This document shows, piece by piece, positions 8,385 to 18,571 of a stretch of 64,000 nt of DNA. The stretch is taken from the NCBI GenBank assembly GCA_025991245.1, contig BQMJ01000042.1, positions 124,001-188,000 of the forward strand, given 5' to 3'. This stretch comes from Galdieria partita. Taxonomy: Eukaryota > Rhodophyta > Bangiophyceae > Galdieriales > Galdieriaceae. The notes below the pieces were generated by a model. It was not told the DNA's origin and searched no databases. It worked only from the letters and a program-made list of their open reading frames with translations. Numbering within the stretch: the first letter of the stretch is position 1; every line of letters starts with the position of its first letter. The position numbers were made by a program, and so were the translations under genes.

Positions 8385-10176
8385 ATGATCAACTTGTCAG
8401 TGTTGGATCAACTAATATGTGAACACTACATATTAGAAAAGAGCAAGGATAGTATAGAAATAGAGAGTGAATTATACTTTAAGCAGTTTGTGGAAAGTAA
8501 AGAGAGTTTGTGTAGCAAAATTGCTGCACGCCGTGCTCTAGAAGAGATAATAGATAGTGTCACCCAAGCAGCTACAACTAAAGTAGTAAAACTACTTGGT
8601 GAATGGCAACCCCAGTTGTTAGAAGATACTAGGCTCCATTTCCAGTTTTTAATTATGCAACTTGCAGACAAGATTGAACAACATGAGGAAGAAGCGGCGT
8701 TGGAATTTTGTAGGAAGGAATTGGCTCCAAAAGCACTGAATGCATACTTAGAAGCTTACGATGACTTTAAAAAAGCATTAAAATTCTTTCTAAAGCCTGA
8801 GAGAATTCCTTATGAGAGGCAAATATTGGCAGGTATGTATAAGCTGTTGGCGACTGTGTATATCCCAAACACTCATATGGAGGTGTAGATAAATTGTTTG
8901 CAACTTTTCAGGCACTGAACGGTACAATCGACTCTTGTTTCTACACTTGTTTGAAATACTTGATCAACATTGTTTGTGCAGAAGTGACGTCAAAGACAGA
9001 GTACGTATTGTTGCTTTGCTACTTGTTCTTGTGTTGAATGGGGTTATTGTGCTCTTCAGACTAAGAGAGGAGACTTATCAAGCTATGGCTCTACTGATAC
9101 CAAATCTATCGCAGCGGCCTTTACCTATTGAAGGTTATCGAGAATTCCCAGAGTCTGATATTCAAACTTTGAAAGATGCCTTGATGAATCGAGTTACCCG
9201 AGATGATGCAGTTTTAGCACTTAAATATGCAAATGGCGATATCAAGAAAGCATTGAAGAATGAGTTGAGTTTGATTCACTTTGATGATGATCTAGTTTCT
9301 TCCTTGGTAGAAGACTATATTGAAATGAGAGGCTTGAGAAGAAGTATGGATGGCTCGAAGCTTAGCCATCTCCTAGCTGAAGACAAGATGGATGAATCTT
9401 TGTCTTGGCAAACAGTGATACAAATGATTCGATATTGTGCAGAGCGCGGAGATGTTTTTGCTATTCTCAAGTTGTTACGGCAACTTTACCCACAAATGTT
9501 AGAGAAGTATCCAAAGGTTCACTTTCGTTTATTGCAGTATTATCTTTATGATCTATTGGAAGAAAGAAAATGGGCATGTGGTTTGAATTTATTAAGAGAA
9601 GATATGAATAAGGTTACGCAGAGATTTCCCCAACTGTATCCGTGGTTGAAGGAGAGTGCTTTTATTTTGTTTCTTTATGACTTGGAAGGATATCATTTTC
9701 TTGAAAGGAAAAGACTTTGGAAACGCTATTTTGAGGAACATATCAATTTACCAGTTATGGCAAGTTCTTTATGTACTATTGTGATGGAAGCCAATTCCAT
9801 TTATGAACCTCAGTTGGCTAAGAATTTGCGTTTTTATTTGTTAGTTCACAAAGAGTGGTGTACAAAGAATCAGTTGGATGATCCTTTTGCAGAGTCTTTA
9901 TGTATTCATGCATTGACAGACAAAGATAGTCTGTTGGAGGACATGATGTACGAACGAGACTATATTTTTAACAGAGATTTAAATACCACGATGAAGAAAA
10001 ATAATTTTGTCGAAGAATCTGCTAGTAGACAACAAACCACAGAAGAACAAGTGATACTGACTTTGATGGAGTTCCTTGCTATTTCACGTGCTGAAGCAAT
10101 TGCCTTATTCAATCAGTATACTGGTCCTTCCAAGGATCCTGCTTACATTCTAAATACATTGCTATCAGAAATGTAA
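8385..10176 (+). CDS. LisH-CTLH/CRA domain protein with C-terminal UBA-like segment
   Basis: Exons are 8385-8832 and 8912-10176 (79-base intron, phase 1), giving 570 residues. The N-terminus has a LisH-like motif (VLDQLICEHYILEKS), followed by a CTLH/CRA-like helical region (LQLADKIEQ, ALEFCRKELAPKAL, FKKALKFFL). A second CTLH/CRA-like set lies near residues 310-390 (WQTVIQMIRYCAERGDVFAILKLL, FRLLQYYLYDLLEERKW). Two short helices look UBA-like: DDAVLALKYANGDIKKAL, and the last 45 residues (EEQVILTLMEFLAISRAEAIALF). LisH-CTLH-CRA proteins are scaffolds of the GID/CTLH ubiquitin ligase, so a role in protein turnover is plausible. No WD40 or SPRY domain is present, so it is not a standard Gid7 or RanBPM. 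A hydrophobic stretch at the exon 2 start (VRIVALLLVLVLNGVIVLF) is odd and could hide an unrecognised intron. Confidence 0.65.
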
Positions 10177-10211
10177 ATAAATGGTCAACTATGATCACGA
10201 AATTGAAAACC

Positions 10212-10887
10212 TTATTCATATCTTATATTTTGTGAAGATACTTTTTTCCAATCTGTGGACAAAACCTTTCCTTGTGACTCTACAAAGGACTTTACCATAG
10301 CTCGGCGAGTATCCTCATCAGATTTCTCATAAATTTCACGAAAGAAGGCTAAAAGGTCTTTGTTTTCACCTTGTCCTTCTTCTTTCTCCTCCTCCTCTTC
10401 TTCTTCAACTGAGCCCTTGTTTGGAAAAGAACCTAGACTCGCTTTCTCCCTCGAGGTGCAAACAGACTGAGTATTGTCTGAACTGTTGAAAGCCGCAACC
10501 TTTGTTAATTGTTTCCAAAATAAACCCTCTTCCTTCTTTTTCATTTTAAGTTCGACTTTCTGTGGGAGATAGGTCACCACAGATTGTTCAGTCACAATAG
10601 GGTGGGAGAGTTCCCAAGTTCGTTCATAACAACTCTTGTATCCAACACAAAACAAAGTCACCGTTACCTGTCTATCTAAGTGAGAGAGGCCAACCATTTT
10701 ATAGCACTCTTACGGTCTGTTGGTTGAAGGTGACGTTTGACTTGTCGGGGTCCACGTCTCTTATATACAAGGAAAGGGACACAAACCCACTGTTTTGAAA
10801 CCAGTCCTCCCTTTTATATATACTTTAAAACTCTTATGCAGAAGAGACGAGAGAATATGTTTACCTGAAAACGTTGCTTTGATTCAT
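10212..10887 (-). CDS. SGT1: SGT1-like co-chaperone lacking the TPR domain (CS + SGS)
   Basis: HSP90 co-chaperone, in other eukaryotes linked to SCF ligases, kinetochore assembly and immune receptors. Three exons: 10887-10865 (23 bases), 10822-10714 and 10667-10212; introns are 42 and 46 bases; protein 195 residues. The joined N-terminus reads REDWFQNSGFVSLSLYIRDVDPDKSNVTF, a CS (p23-like) domain start, followed by VTVTLFCVG, ELSHPIVTEQS and VELKMKKKEEGLFWKQL, which complete it. After an acidic linker comes the SGS domain: FFREIYEKSDEDTRRAMVKSFVESQGKVLSTDWKKV. The N-terminal TPR domain of plant and yeast SGT1 is missing. An ATG at 10697 opens the same frame but lies inside intron 2 and would cut off half of the CS domain. 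The stop is 35 bases from the convergent LisH gene. Confidence 0.85.
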
Positions 10888-11218
10888 TGTTGCAGAAACA
10901 CTTGTGACCAAAAGGACAATGAAAAGTGAGTCATTCTACACATCCAACGAGTTGCCTTTTATGGTAGTTGTGATTTTCTTTCCATTTCTTCCTACAAAGC
11001 ACTATTTCAACATCCATGGATTCATATCACTTTATTTGCTATTTGTGGTGCCTTTTATCTCATTGTGGGTCCCAACGTGTTGGGTTGCAAAAGAACGGTC
11101 AAATTCTTTCGCTATGACAAATTTCTCTTGATTGAAATAAAAGTTGTAGGTCTATAAGTCTTTCAGAAATTTTCTATCTTCAACGATTTTCCTTTCTTGT
11201 AGTGTGCATTCTGCATAG
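10888..11218. other. Intergenic region, divergent promoters of SGT1 and peroxidase 1
   Basis: 331 bases between divergent starts. A plus-strand frame from ATG 10919 (71 codons, very hydrophobic) runs through it. No family or splice evidence supports that frame as a gene. Promoter and 5' leader sequence is assumed. Confidence 0.4.
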
Positions 11219-12324
11219 ATGAACAAGTCAAACAGAGTACTTGTTTGTGCCTTTTTAGTCATTGTTGTAAAAATATGCACCATTTCAGCCACATGCTCTG
11301 ATACAATTATGTCTCAGATGCAAAGTATATTTGTCCAGAATTTCACCCAGAATCGTGCTCTAGCTCCTTTATGTCTAAGAGGTGCTTTTCATGATTGTTG
11401 GAATGGCTGTAATGGAGCATTACTGCTTGCAGAAGAAATAAGTAGAAGTGAAAATATTGGCTTGGAACCCTTGAAAACATATTTGGATCCATTTCTAAAC
11501 CAGTTTCCTTGTGTCAGTGTAGCTGACTTGATCAATTCTTGCGCAGTCACAGCAGTCAAGTTTCTAGGTGGTCCTGATGTTCCTGTCACTTTTGGCAGAA
11601 TAGATACTGGCGTTCCTGATCCCAATGGACTTCTTCCAGCTGGCACATTGAACGTGCAAGAACTCATTGCAGCTTTTCAACCTATTGGCTTTGACTCGAA
11701 GGAAATTGTTACCCTTTCTGGTGCTCATTGTGTGGTATGTATCGAACGTCCCTATGGATAAAATAACTAACTGTTCTCAACTAGGGTGTCTGTCAAGGTC
11801 AGCCATTTTGTCCTGGACAAAATACAACATTTGGAAATCATTATTACACAGTAAGAAAATGTTTCAAAACATTCTGTAATTGATCACTTCCTTCTTGATA
11901 GCAACTTCTCAACGGCGAATTCGAAGGAAAATTACAAACCGATATGGATTTGCTTCAAGATAATACCATGAAAAGTGTTGTACAGCAGTATGCAACCGAT
12001 CAACAACAGTTCTTTGATGACTTTGCAACCACTCTTGGAAAGTATATATCCAGAATTCAGTGCAATCAAACATCTAATGGACCATGTCCTTTGGATAATA
12101 GTGGTAGTTCAAGCTCACAATCTTCAACAAGCAACAGCAGTCCTCCTCAAACTGCAGGAAATACCCCTCCTTCTTCTGGCGGTATAAATAATCCTCAAGA
12201 ATTTCCTCCTTTCGGGTTACCAAATAGTTTTGAGGGTCCCAACTCCTTCCCTTCTTCTTCACAAGGTCAAAATGGCAATCCTACTACAAGTTCAGGGAAT
12301 AATTTCTTTCCAGCCTTTATTTGA
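11219..12324 (+). CDS. Secreted class II/III-type heme peroxidase 1
   Basis: Exons are 11219-11734, 11785-11850 and 11902-12324; introns of 50 and 51 bases; 334 residues. An N-terminal signal peptide (VLVCAFLVIVVKICTISA) is followed by the peroxidase fold. The distal site is LRGAFHDCWNGCNGALL, with the catalytic Arg four residues before the catalytic His and the Ca-ligand Asp next to it. ADLINSCAVTAVKF and GRID match the core helices. The proximal heme-ligand His is in VTLSGAHCVG. HYYTQLLNGEFEGKLQTDMDLLQDNTM and FFDDFATTLGKY follow plant-type class III peroxidases closely. It should use hydrogen peroxide to oxidise phenolic or wall substrates outside the cell. A Ser/Pro/Asn-rich tail of about 80 residues follows, probably glycosylated. 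Both introns sit at the same positions as in the neighbour at 12839. Confidence 0.88.
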
Positions 12325-12838
12325 TATCCTTTTATTACGGTTTGTCCCAAACTTCCAAAGAGAATGCTTTAGGACATGACTCCATCTCTGCTGTTTTGCA
12401 TATATTTCTACTAAATAAGAGCTATTATCATACAAATGTTGAAATGTCTCTCCGATAACAGCGAAAATTCACCTTGTCATATGATGAAAGAAAATCCAAG
12501 AGCTATCATAATAGACATATACTATTTTGTTGAAATAGCTTGATTGCATTCTATCTTTTAAGGTTTCAAAGAATATCTGTTCAACCACCAAATACTACGA
12601 CTTCTCTACTTGATATTCTGTTCGTCGCATCGAATATAGCTTTTGTGTAACATTCCACTGAAATTTTTCCAATGGACAAAAATGGATTCATTCCATTATC
12701 AACGTGGCAGCATGGGAGGAAAGACACCGAGTGAAAAAAAATTGCTCCACCAAAAATGGCAATTGTCCAGACGGCGTACCTCAAAATTACACTTTTTATA
12801 AGGATGAAATGCTCTTTTTCCATTTGGTTGATTGGAGA
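12325..12838. other. Intergenic spacer between the two peroxidase genes
   Basis: 514 bases on the same strand. The peroxidase 2 frame stays open upstream to about 12704, with an in-frame ATG at 12809 that would add ten residues before the preferred start. No other coding or repeat signal is visible; it is presumably the promoter of peroxidase 2. Confidence 0.4.
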
Positions 12839-13978
12839 ATGAAGTGCGTCGCTGACAAGAGAATGCTTGCCTTTGTACTATTTGTACTTGGTGCAAGTCT
12901 TGCAGCAGTTGCGAGAGCTCAATGTTCCCCAGAAACTATAAGTCAAATGGAAAGTATTTTTGTGCAAAACTTTTCTCAGAATCAGGCTCTTGCTCCTATG
13001 TGCCTACACTCCGCTTTCCATGACTGTTGGAACGGTTGTAACGGAGCTCTATTTATGCCTGAAGAGATAGACAGACCTGAGAACGCAGGATTACCTCCTT
13101 TGAAACCGTACTTGATGCCTTTCACAAGTCAGTTTCCCTGTATCAGTGTTGCAGACTTGATAAATTCTTGCGCTGTAACAGCCTTGAAGTTTCTCAATGG
13201 ACCCGATGTTCCGGTGTATTATGGACGACTCGACAGAAATGTTCCTGATCCAACTGGTCTTATTCCTGAACCAACCATGAGTTTATCTGCTCTCATTGCT
13301 GCTTTTAACGCCATTGGGTTTAGCAAAGAGGACGTGGTCACTCTATCTGGAGCCCACAGTGTGGTAAGTTCATCTATAGAGTCTAGAGATTGTGCTTAAC
13401 TTGAAAAGGGTGTATGTCATGGTGTCCCAATGTGTCCTGGTCACAATACCTCATTTGGCAACCACTATTATCAGGTTAGTATTTGTACATTATTTCTTAA
13501 TGCCCGCTTTGTCGAATAGTTGAAATAGGAATTGATTGAAGGAGATTTATCTGGCAAATTGCCTACAGATGTGGAATTATTGGAAGACAATACTATGAGG
13601 AGTTTGGTACAACAATATGCCAGTGACAATTCGCAGTTTTTCTCGGACTTTTCCAGAGTTTTTGGCAAATATATTTCTAGGATTCACTGCAATCAAACTT
13701 CCACAGGTCCTTGTCCTTTGGAAGATATTGGAGATAGTACGACGAGCACTTCTACTAGTAGCACAACTACCAGTAGCAGTGGTATTCCTGTAGTTTCCTC
13801 TACTAGTAGCAGCACTTCATCTAGTCCTATTATTATAGGATCCCCCATCGTTATTAGCGGTTCTTCTAGCAGTAGTTCTAGCAGCAGCTCAAGTTCTTTG
13901 TTTCCTCCAGTTCCTCCTATTTCTGGACCTATTTCTAATCCACCGTCTAATCCTGGTGGACCGATTATCGCTGCATAA
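12839..13978 (+). CDS. Secreted class II/III-type heme peroxidase 2, distal Arg replaced by His
   Basis: Tandem paralogue of the gene at 11219. Exons are 12839-13363, 13409-13474 and 13529-13978; 346 residues. Start chosen at ATG 12839, which gives a clean signal peptide (RMLAFVLFVLGASLAAVARA, then Q); 12809 and 12863 are alternatives. The core is conserved: FHDCWNGCNGALF, SVADLINSCAVTALKF, VTLSGAHSVGVC with the proximal His, HYYQELIEGDLSGKL and FFSDFSRVFGKY. The residue four before the distal His, Arg in nearly all heme peroxidases and in the neighbour, is here His (MCLHSAFHDC; codon CAC at 13007-13009). That change should slow peroxide cleavage or alter specificity. The C-terminal tail is a Ser/Thr tract followed by a Pro/Ile-rich end. 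Introns match peroxidase 1 exactly in place, so the pair arose by tandem duplication. Confidence 0.87.
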
Positions 13979-14524
13979 GAACTAGATATATTGAGTGGTG
14001 TGAATGAAGATGGATATGTGATGATGGTCCAAGGTGACCAACCATTATCGTCATAAAATCCATATATTGCCATAACCAACTTTGTTTTCAGTTGTATTTC
14101 TACTGAAGCATGTAATATATGATCAGTGTTTGCCACTATTAGGATATTCACAACTTGGCCATCCATAACATAGCTACGTGTCCTCACCAGTACCTTTTCA
14201 AGAGCAAAACGAGTTGAGCTTTTGCAAAGTGAATTCCGTTAAAGCTCTGTTGTGAAGCAAAAGGCAGAAGAATCATAAAAATGTATAGTTGTGTTCTTTG
14301 GAACAACAACAAGTGCCCAACAACTCGATAAACTCCATTTTGCTATTTTGATCAACCAGAATCGAATAGAGTCATTATTCTTTTGCTTTGTATAATACCT
14401 ATTCGCACTTTTGATACTAGCACGCCACTCCTATCCGATTGGCAACAAGCCGAAAAGAAACAAGTAGTGAGTATCATACTATCTTTGTTAGTAACTGGAG
14501 AGCCCTTGAAAAATTCCCCAAAAG
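13979..14524. other. Intergenic region
   Basis: 546 bases between peroxidase 2 and the WD40 gene, both on the plus strand. Only antisense shadow frames are present; no repeat, RNA gene or conserved protein pattern was recognised. Confidence 0.35.
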
Positions 14525-16576
14525 ATGAATGAAGCATTGGCACAAGGTATATCCACTCTCAGATGGTCTGAGAACATCTTAAAGATGGGTAAGCTGGTTA
14601 AAACTTGCTACCTTGTACTAGAAAGTACTCATAACGACAAGTAGAAGACCACGACTCGGAACCTAACGTTATGAACCCTCAAAAGGTGCCTTCAGGGGTG
14701 CCTTGGAAAAACTTTTTTGATTCGGATGGCAACTTGATAGTTAAGAATTTGGACACGGTTTGTGGTTTGGTGGTGTTGGATGCAACAATTACCTGAATAT
14801 CTATTTTATGTTGGTTGAATAGGGTGAAAAGACTTCTGTAAAAGACTTGGAAAAGCCTGTCGACCCTGTTTTTCTAAGATTTGCTTCCCAAGAGGAACAA
14901 CTCTCCGCTTCTATGACCGTGTCAACTCTAAATACTCAAGAGAAACCGCGAAATTCGTTTCTAGGAAGAGCTCATCCTTCCTTGATAAAGAGAACTCCTT
15001 TTCGTGAAAAGAGAAATATAGTGAAGGGTGTTGGACACGTAAAGGTGAAGAAAGCAACCATTCCTTTGTTTTAAATGACGTTGGGTACAATAGATAAATA
15101 CGAAAAAAGCGGAAGCAGAATTTGACAACTTGTTTGTCGTTCAAGCGCTTCGTGCACATGATGGACCGATATGGTCTCTCAGGATGAATGAAAAAGGCAA
15201 TCTACTGGCAACAGGAGGACAGGACGCTGTGCTTCGTGTATGGTTGTTGTGTGGTCAAGGTAAGTTTGTCAATCCCTATTCTTGGGTTAAAGATACTGAA
15301 GAGAGACAATTGTCTTTTTCTAGGCAATCCAGAAGTCAATTGGAATCAGGATTACTCAGAGACATTTAACGGAAAATCGAAAGATGGACTAAACAAACAT
15401 GTTGTTTCGGAGCCAAGCTTTTCTTCTTCTGGTACTCGTTCATCTTCAAAAGAGACTACTGGAAAGGATACCGAAAACAGTATTTCAAATAGAGAAATGA
15501 ACATTCAGACCAAATATCCCAGACAGTTATTGAAATCACAACCTTTTCGAGAGTTTATGGGTCATAAACTGGATATTCTGGATATTGCTTGGTCGAAGGT
15601 GAGTTTTTTTGGTCGGCATTGTTGTAATGAAATATTTATCAACTCTGATATAGAATGACTTTTTATTAAGTGCTTCAATGGACAAAACCGTCCGTCTGTG
15701 GCACCCTTCAGTCAATGAAGCCCTTCGGAAGTTTCAACACAGTGACTTTATTACGACAGTTCATTTTCATCCCATCGAAGAAGGTATATTTATTAGTGGC
15801 GCACTTGATGAAAAACTTCGTGTATGGGATGTTGCCGAAAAGAAAGTGATTACCTTTAAGGATCGACTGGGTCTCATTACGGCATCAAGTGTGTCTCGAG
15901 ATGGCAAGCACTTGTTAGTGGGTACTTATAAGGGACTGTGCAAGTCATTTCTTTTGAAACAAGATGTGAGTACTATGAAATGGTATCATATTCTATGGAG
16001 TATTGAAATTATGTCAAAACATAGCAAGGAACGTGGACTTTACAACAAGTGAATGAAGTGGAAGTTTGTTCACGAAGGGGTAAGAATAGCAAAGGCAGTA
16101 AGATATCCGGTATTAGTTTTAAACCCCATTCGGATGAAGTGAGTTGTTACGACATTTTATATATTTCTATATTGTTGGCTTTTTAGTTTTTGGTATCTTC
16201 AAATGATAGTCGTCTTCGTTGTTATCGATTGGAGTCTCTTGTTCGTACTTGTAAATATTTAGGACATCGCAACTTTTGTAGTCAGATTCATCCTTGTTAT
16301 AGTGAAGATGGAGAGTACATCCTTTGTGGTTCAGAGGATCGTCAAGTATATATTTGGAAGACACAACCTCAAAAGGTACCTGAAAATAATGGCAAGACTG
16401 AACAGAATGAATGGTCGGAACATTTTATGGCTCACAATTGTATTGTTTCGTGTGCCATATTCGCACCAAATGTCGTATCGAATAGAAAAGTAGCAAACCA
16501 TAGTGCCATTGGCAGAGTGATTATTACTGCTGGCTATAGTGGTGAAATTCGAATATATGAAAATATGGATTTGTAA
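14525..16576 (+). CDS. WD40-repeat protein, WDR44 family
   Basis: Eight exons: 14525-14588, 14645-14757, 14823-15044, 15094-15259, 15324-15598, 15654-15965, 16025-16138 and 16187-16576; all phases agree; 551 residues. The WD40 blades read [114 protein letters not shown] and SEDGEYILCGSEDRQVYIWK. The block after the first exons (KVKGVGHVK, Lys-rich, then AHDG) and the QQ...KKSKGSKISGI strand before the last blades match plant and animal WDR44-like proteins. Animal WDR44 binds Rab11 on recycling endosomes. The first exon is inferred from a 56-base intron that keeps frame; ATG 14671 in exon 2 is an alternative start. Confidence 0.8.
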
Positions 16577-16787
16577 AAGACACGATAGAATGCATTTGAG
16601 TACTTGTTACATGTTGTAGGATTGTGAATATGCGTTTTTATTTTCACAAGATTGTGCTATGCTCGTTGAGAATAAAACTTTTTCCTGATGCATCCAACGA
16701 CATTCTATTGGGTGGTCGTTGGGAATCGCAAGTTTTGTCCACGAGTAGTTGTGGTGAGCGAACATTGTGGAACGACTTGTATTCGCT

Positions 16788-17857
16788 ATGAACAACGACC
16801 GTCAGCAACCAAAAGACTGGATTGCAGCCTTTGCTAAACAAGATTGGAAGACGCCTGCCGTTGCTGTTGCAGGTACTTTGGCTTCCTTGGGCCTGATTCG
16901 AATGTACTCCAATGGCCCTGTGTACAGGTAGGTGCTAGTATTCAACTTTTTCAATGATTTGACATTGTTAGACAAACTGTAAACTTGAAAGGAAAAGTAG
17001 TTGTTGTTACGGGTGCCAATACTGGTATTGGAAAGGAAACTTGTATTCAGTTGGCTCGAATGGGCGCCACCATAGTTATGGCTTGTAGAGACCCATCAAG
17101 GGCACTCAAAGCAAAAGAACAAGTTGTTCATTTGTCCAAAAACGAAAATGTGGATTTTATTCGGTTAGACTTGAGTGACTTATCTTCCGTTCGTCAGTTT
17201 GCTTCCGAGTTTTGCAAGAAATATTCTCGGCTGGATATTTTATTTTGTAATGCAGGAGTCATGGCTTTACCCAAAAGGGAAACCACCAAAGACGGTTTTG
17301 AGATGCAATTCGGAGTCAATCATTTGGGACATTTCTTGTTAACCAATCTTTTGTTGGATAGGTTGATTGCTTCAGCACCCAGTCGAGTGATAGTGGTTTC
17401 TTCTTATGCACATACATTTGGCAAGATTGATTTTGATAATTTGCAATGGCAGAGAAATTATTCAGGATTTGCAGCTTATGGTGCTTCCAAGTTGGCCAAT
17501 ATATTGTTTGTGAAGGAGTTGGACAGACGTTTGAAACAACAGAATGCCAACGTTGGAGTGTATGCGGTACATCCAGGAGCTGTTCGTACGGAGCTTCCTC
17601 GTTATATTTTGTCGAGTTGGTGGAAGAAATTGTTAGCTACACCGATATTACCACTCACTTATTTGTTAATGAAAGATCCTTATCATGGTGCGCAAACACA
17701 AATCCGATGTGCTATTGATCCTTCATTGCAACACACGAGTGGTAAATACTTTGCTGATTGTAAAGAAACTACTCCATCTGCTGCCGCAAGAGATAGTCAA
17801 GTTGCAGAAAAGTTGTGGCAAGTATCGGAAAAGTTGGTTGGTCTGGTGGAGAAATAA
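16788..17857 (+). CDS. SDR-family oxidoreductase (retinol dehydrogenase-like), membrane-anchored
   Basis: Exons are 16788-16927 and 16972-17857 (44-base intron), 341 residues. Motifs are TGANTGIGKE (cofactor loop), ACRDPSRA, LDLSDLSSV, LFCNAGVMALP, FGVNHLGHFLLTNLLL, VIVVSSYAH (catalytic Ser), YGASKLANILF (YxxxK) and VHPGAVRTELPRY. The Arg after the strand-2 Cys favours NADP(H). Exon 1 encodes a hydrophobic stretch (TPAVAVAGTLASLGLIRMY), a likely membrane anchor. The order and wording match RDH11-14 and plant TIC32-like SDRs; the physiological substrate is unknown. Paralogous to the gene at the left window edge. The stop lies 27 bases from the convergent HHL1-like gene. Confidence 0.88.
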
Positions 17858-17884
17858 AAAATATTCTATTCTGTTGCGTGACTT

Positions 17885-18571
17885 TTATGTTTTTAGTATT
17901 TTCATGGCTACTTGCATATCATCGGGTACTCTTTGAGTGACTCGATAGCGCAACCATTCTATTCCAGTCATTCCCATTTCAGGAGTCACTTGTACTTTGC
18001 TCAACTTGGTTTCTGCATCCTTTTGACTTACATCGTAAGCAAATTGTAGCTCTGATTGATGTTCACGAAGATCCGGTAACTGACGAACTATGTTTTGTAA
18101 CATTTTTCCAAAGTCCTTACCAAATACCGACCTAGCTACTCCCCTATTCAACGTTCCCATATAAAGTCTACGTCCCCAAGCAGTTTTACAAGCATTTACC
18201 AGCGTTTTGGAACGACTATCACCTTGAAAAGAAGCAATAGGAAACCATAGTGGTCTGTCAGGTAACTTTGTAAAAAGAGTAAAGACAGGAGTCCCATCTT
18301 GTGGTAGTTGAGTTGCTGCATTTTGTCTTTTCATTTGTTCTTGATATAGTTGTTGGCGCATCTTTCTGCCTTTTTTGGAAACCAGGCTTTGTGCACCACT
18401 TGTTTTAGACTTTCTAATGAAACGTACACATAGTGGCAGCCCAGGTGGTTTGTAAAGTCTAGAGAGATGAGAAGCTTTGAAACTATTACAAGTATGTGTT
18501 GGAGAAAAAGGAACAAAAAGACAAGAAGAATAGGAGCTCATCCACGGTCTCTTCATTGGTGGAGATTTCAT
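17885..18571 (-). CDS. HHL1-like plastid protein (photosystem II protection/repair)
   Basis: Single exon, 228 residues from ATG 18571; ATG 18556 (five codons later) is an alternative. The frame continues upstream only to a TTG. Residues 1-80 are Ser/Arg/Pro-rich, like a plastid transit peptide. The conserved part runs TPVFTLFTKLPDRPLWFPIASFQGD, then SKTLVNACKTAWGRRLYMGTLNRGVARSVF, and ends with ELQFAYDVSQKDAETKL. This follows the Arabidopsis HHL1 pattern (RFVIFIR, YPLSIIAGGTTAKIMVAAKD, KYIYKDTLARNIAAVIY, FRYGYK). In plants HHL1 is a thylakoid protein that works with LQY1 in PSII repair under high light. Assignment is by remembered pattern. The start codon overlaps the stop of the upstream glycosyltransferase (ATGA). 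Confidence 0.62.
   Translation of the reverse strand: MKSPPMKRPWMSSYSSCLFVPFSPTHTCNSFKASHLSRLYKPPGLPLCVRFIRKSKTSGAQSLVSKKGRKMRQQLYQEQMKRQNAATQLPQDGTPVFTLFTKLPDRPLWFPIASFQGDSRSKTLVNACKTAWGRRLYMGTLNRGVARSVFGKDFGKMLQNIVRQLPDLREHQSELQFAYDVSQKDAETKLSKVQVTPEMGMTGIEWLRYRVTQRVPDDMQVAMKILKT

Noticed and set aside
10904-11131. Hydrophobic plus-strand frame upstream of peroxidase 1
   Set aside because: Opens with GTG; the first ATG gives 71 residues with no family, no splice support, in a divergent promoter region.
13693-14187. 164-codon antisense frame over the peroxidase 2 tail
   Set aside because: It is the complement of the Ser/Thr/Pro repeat coding sequence; low-complexity DNA keeps both strands open.
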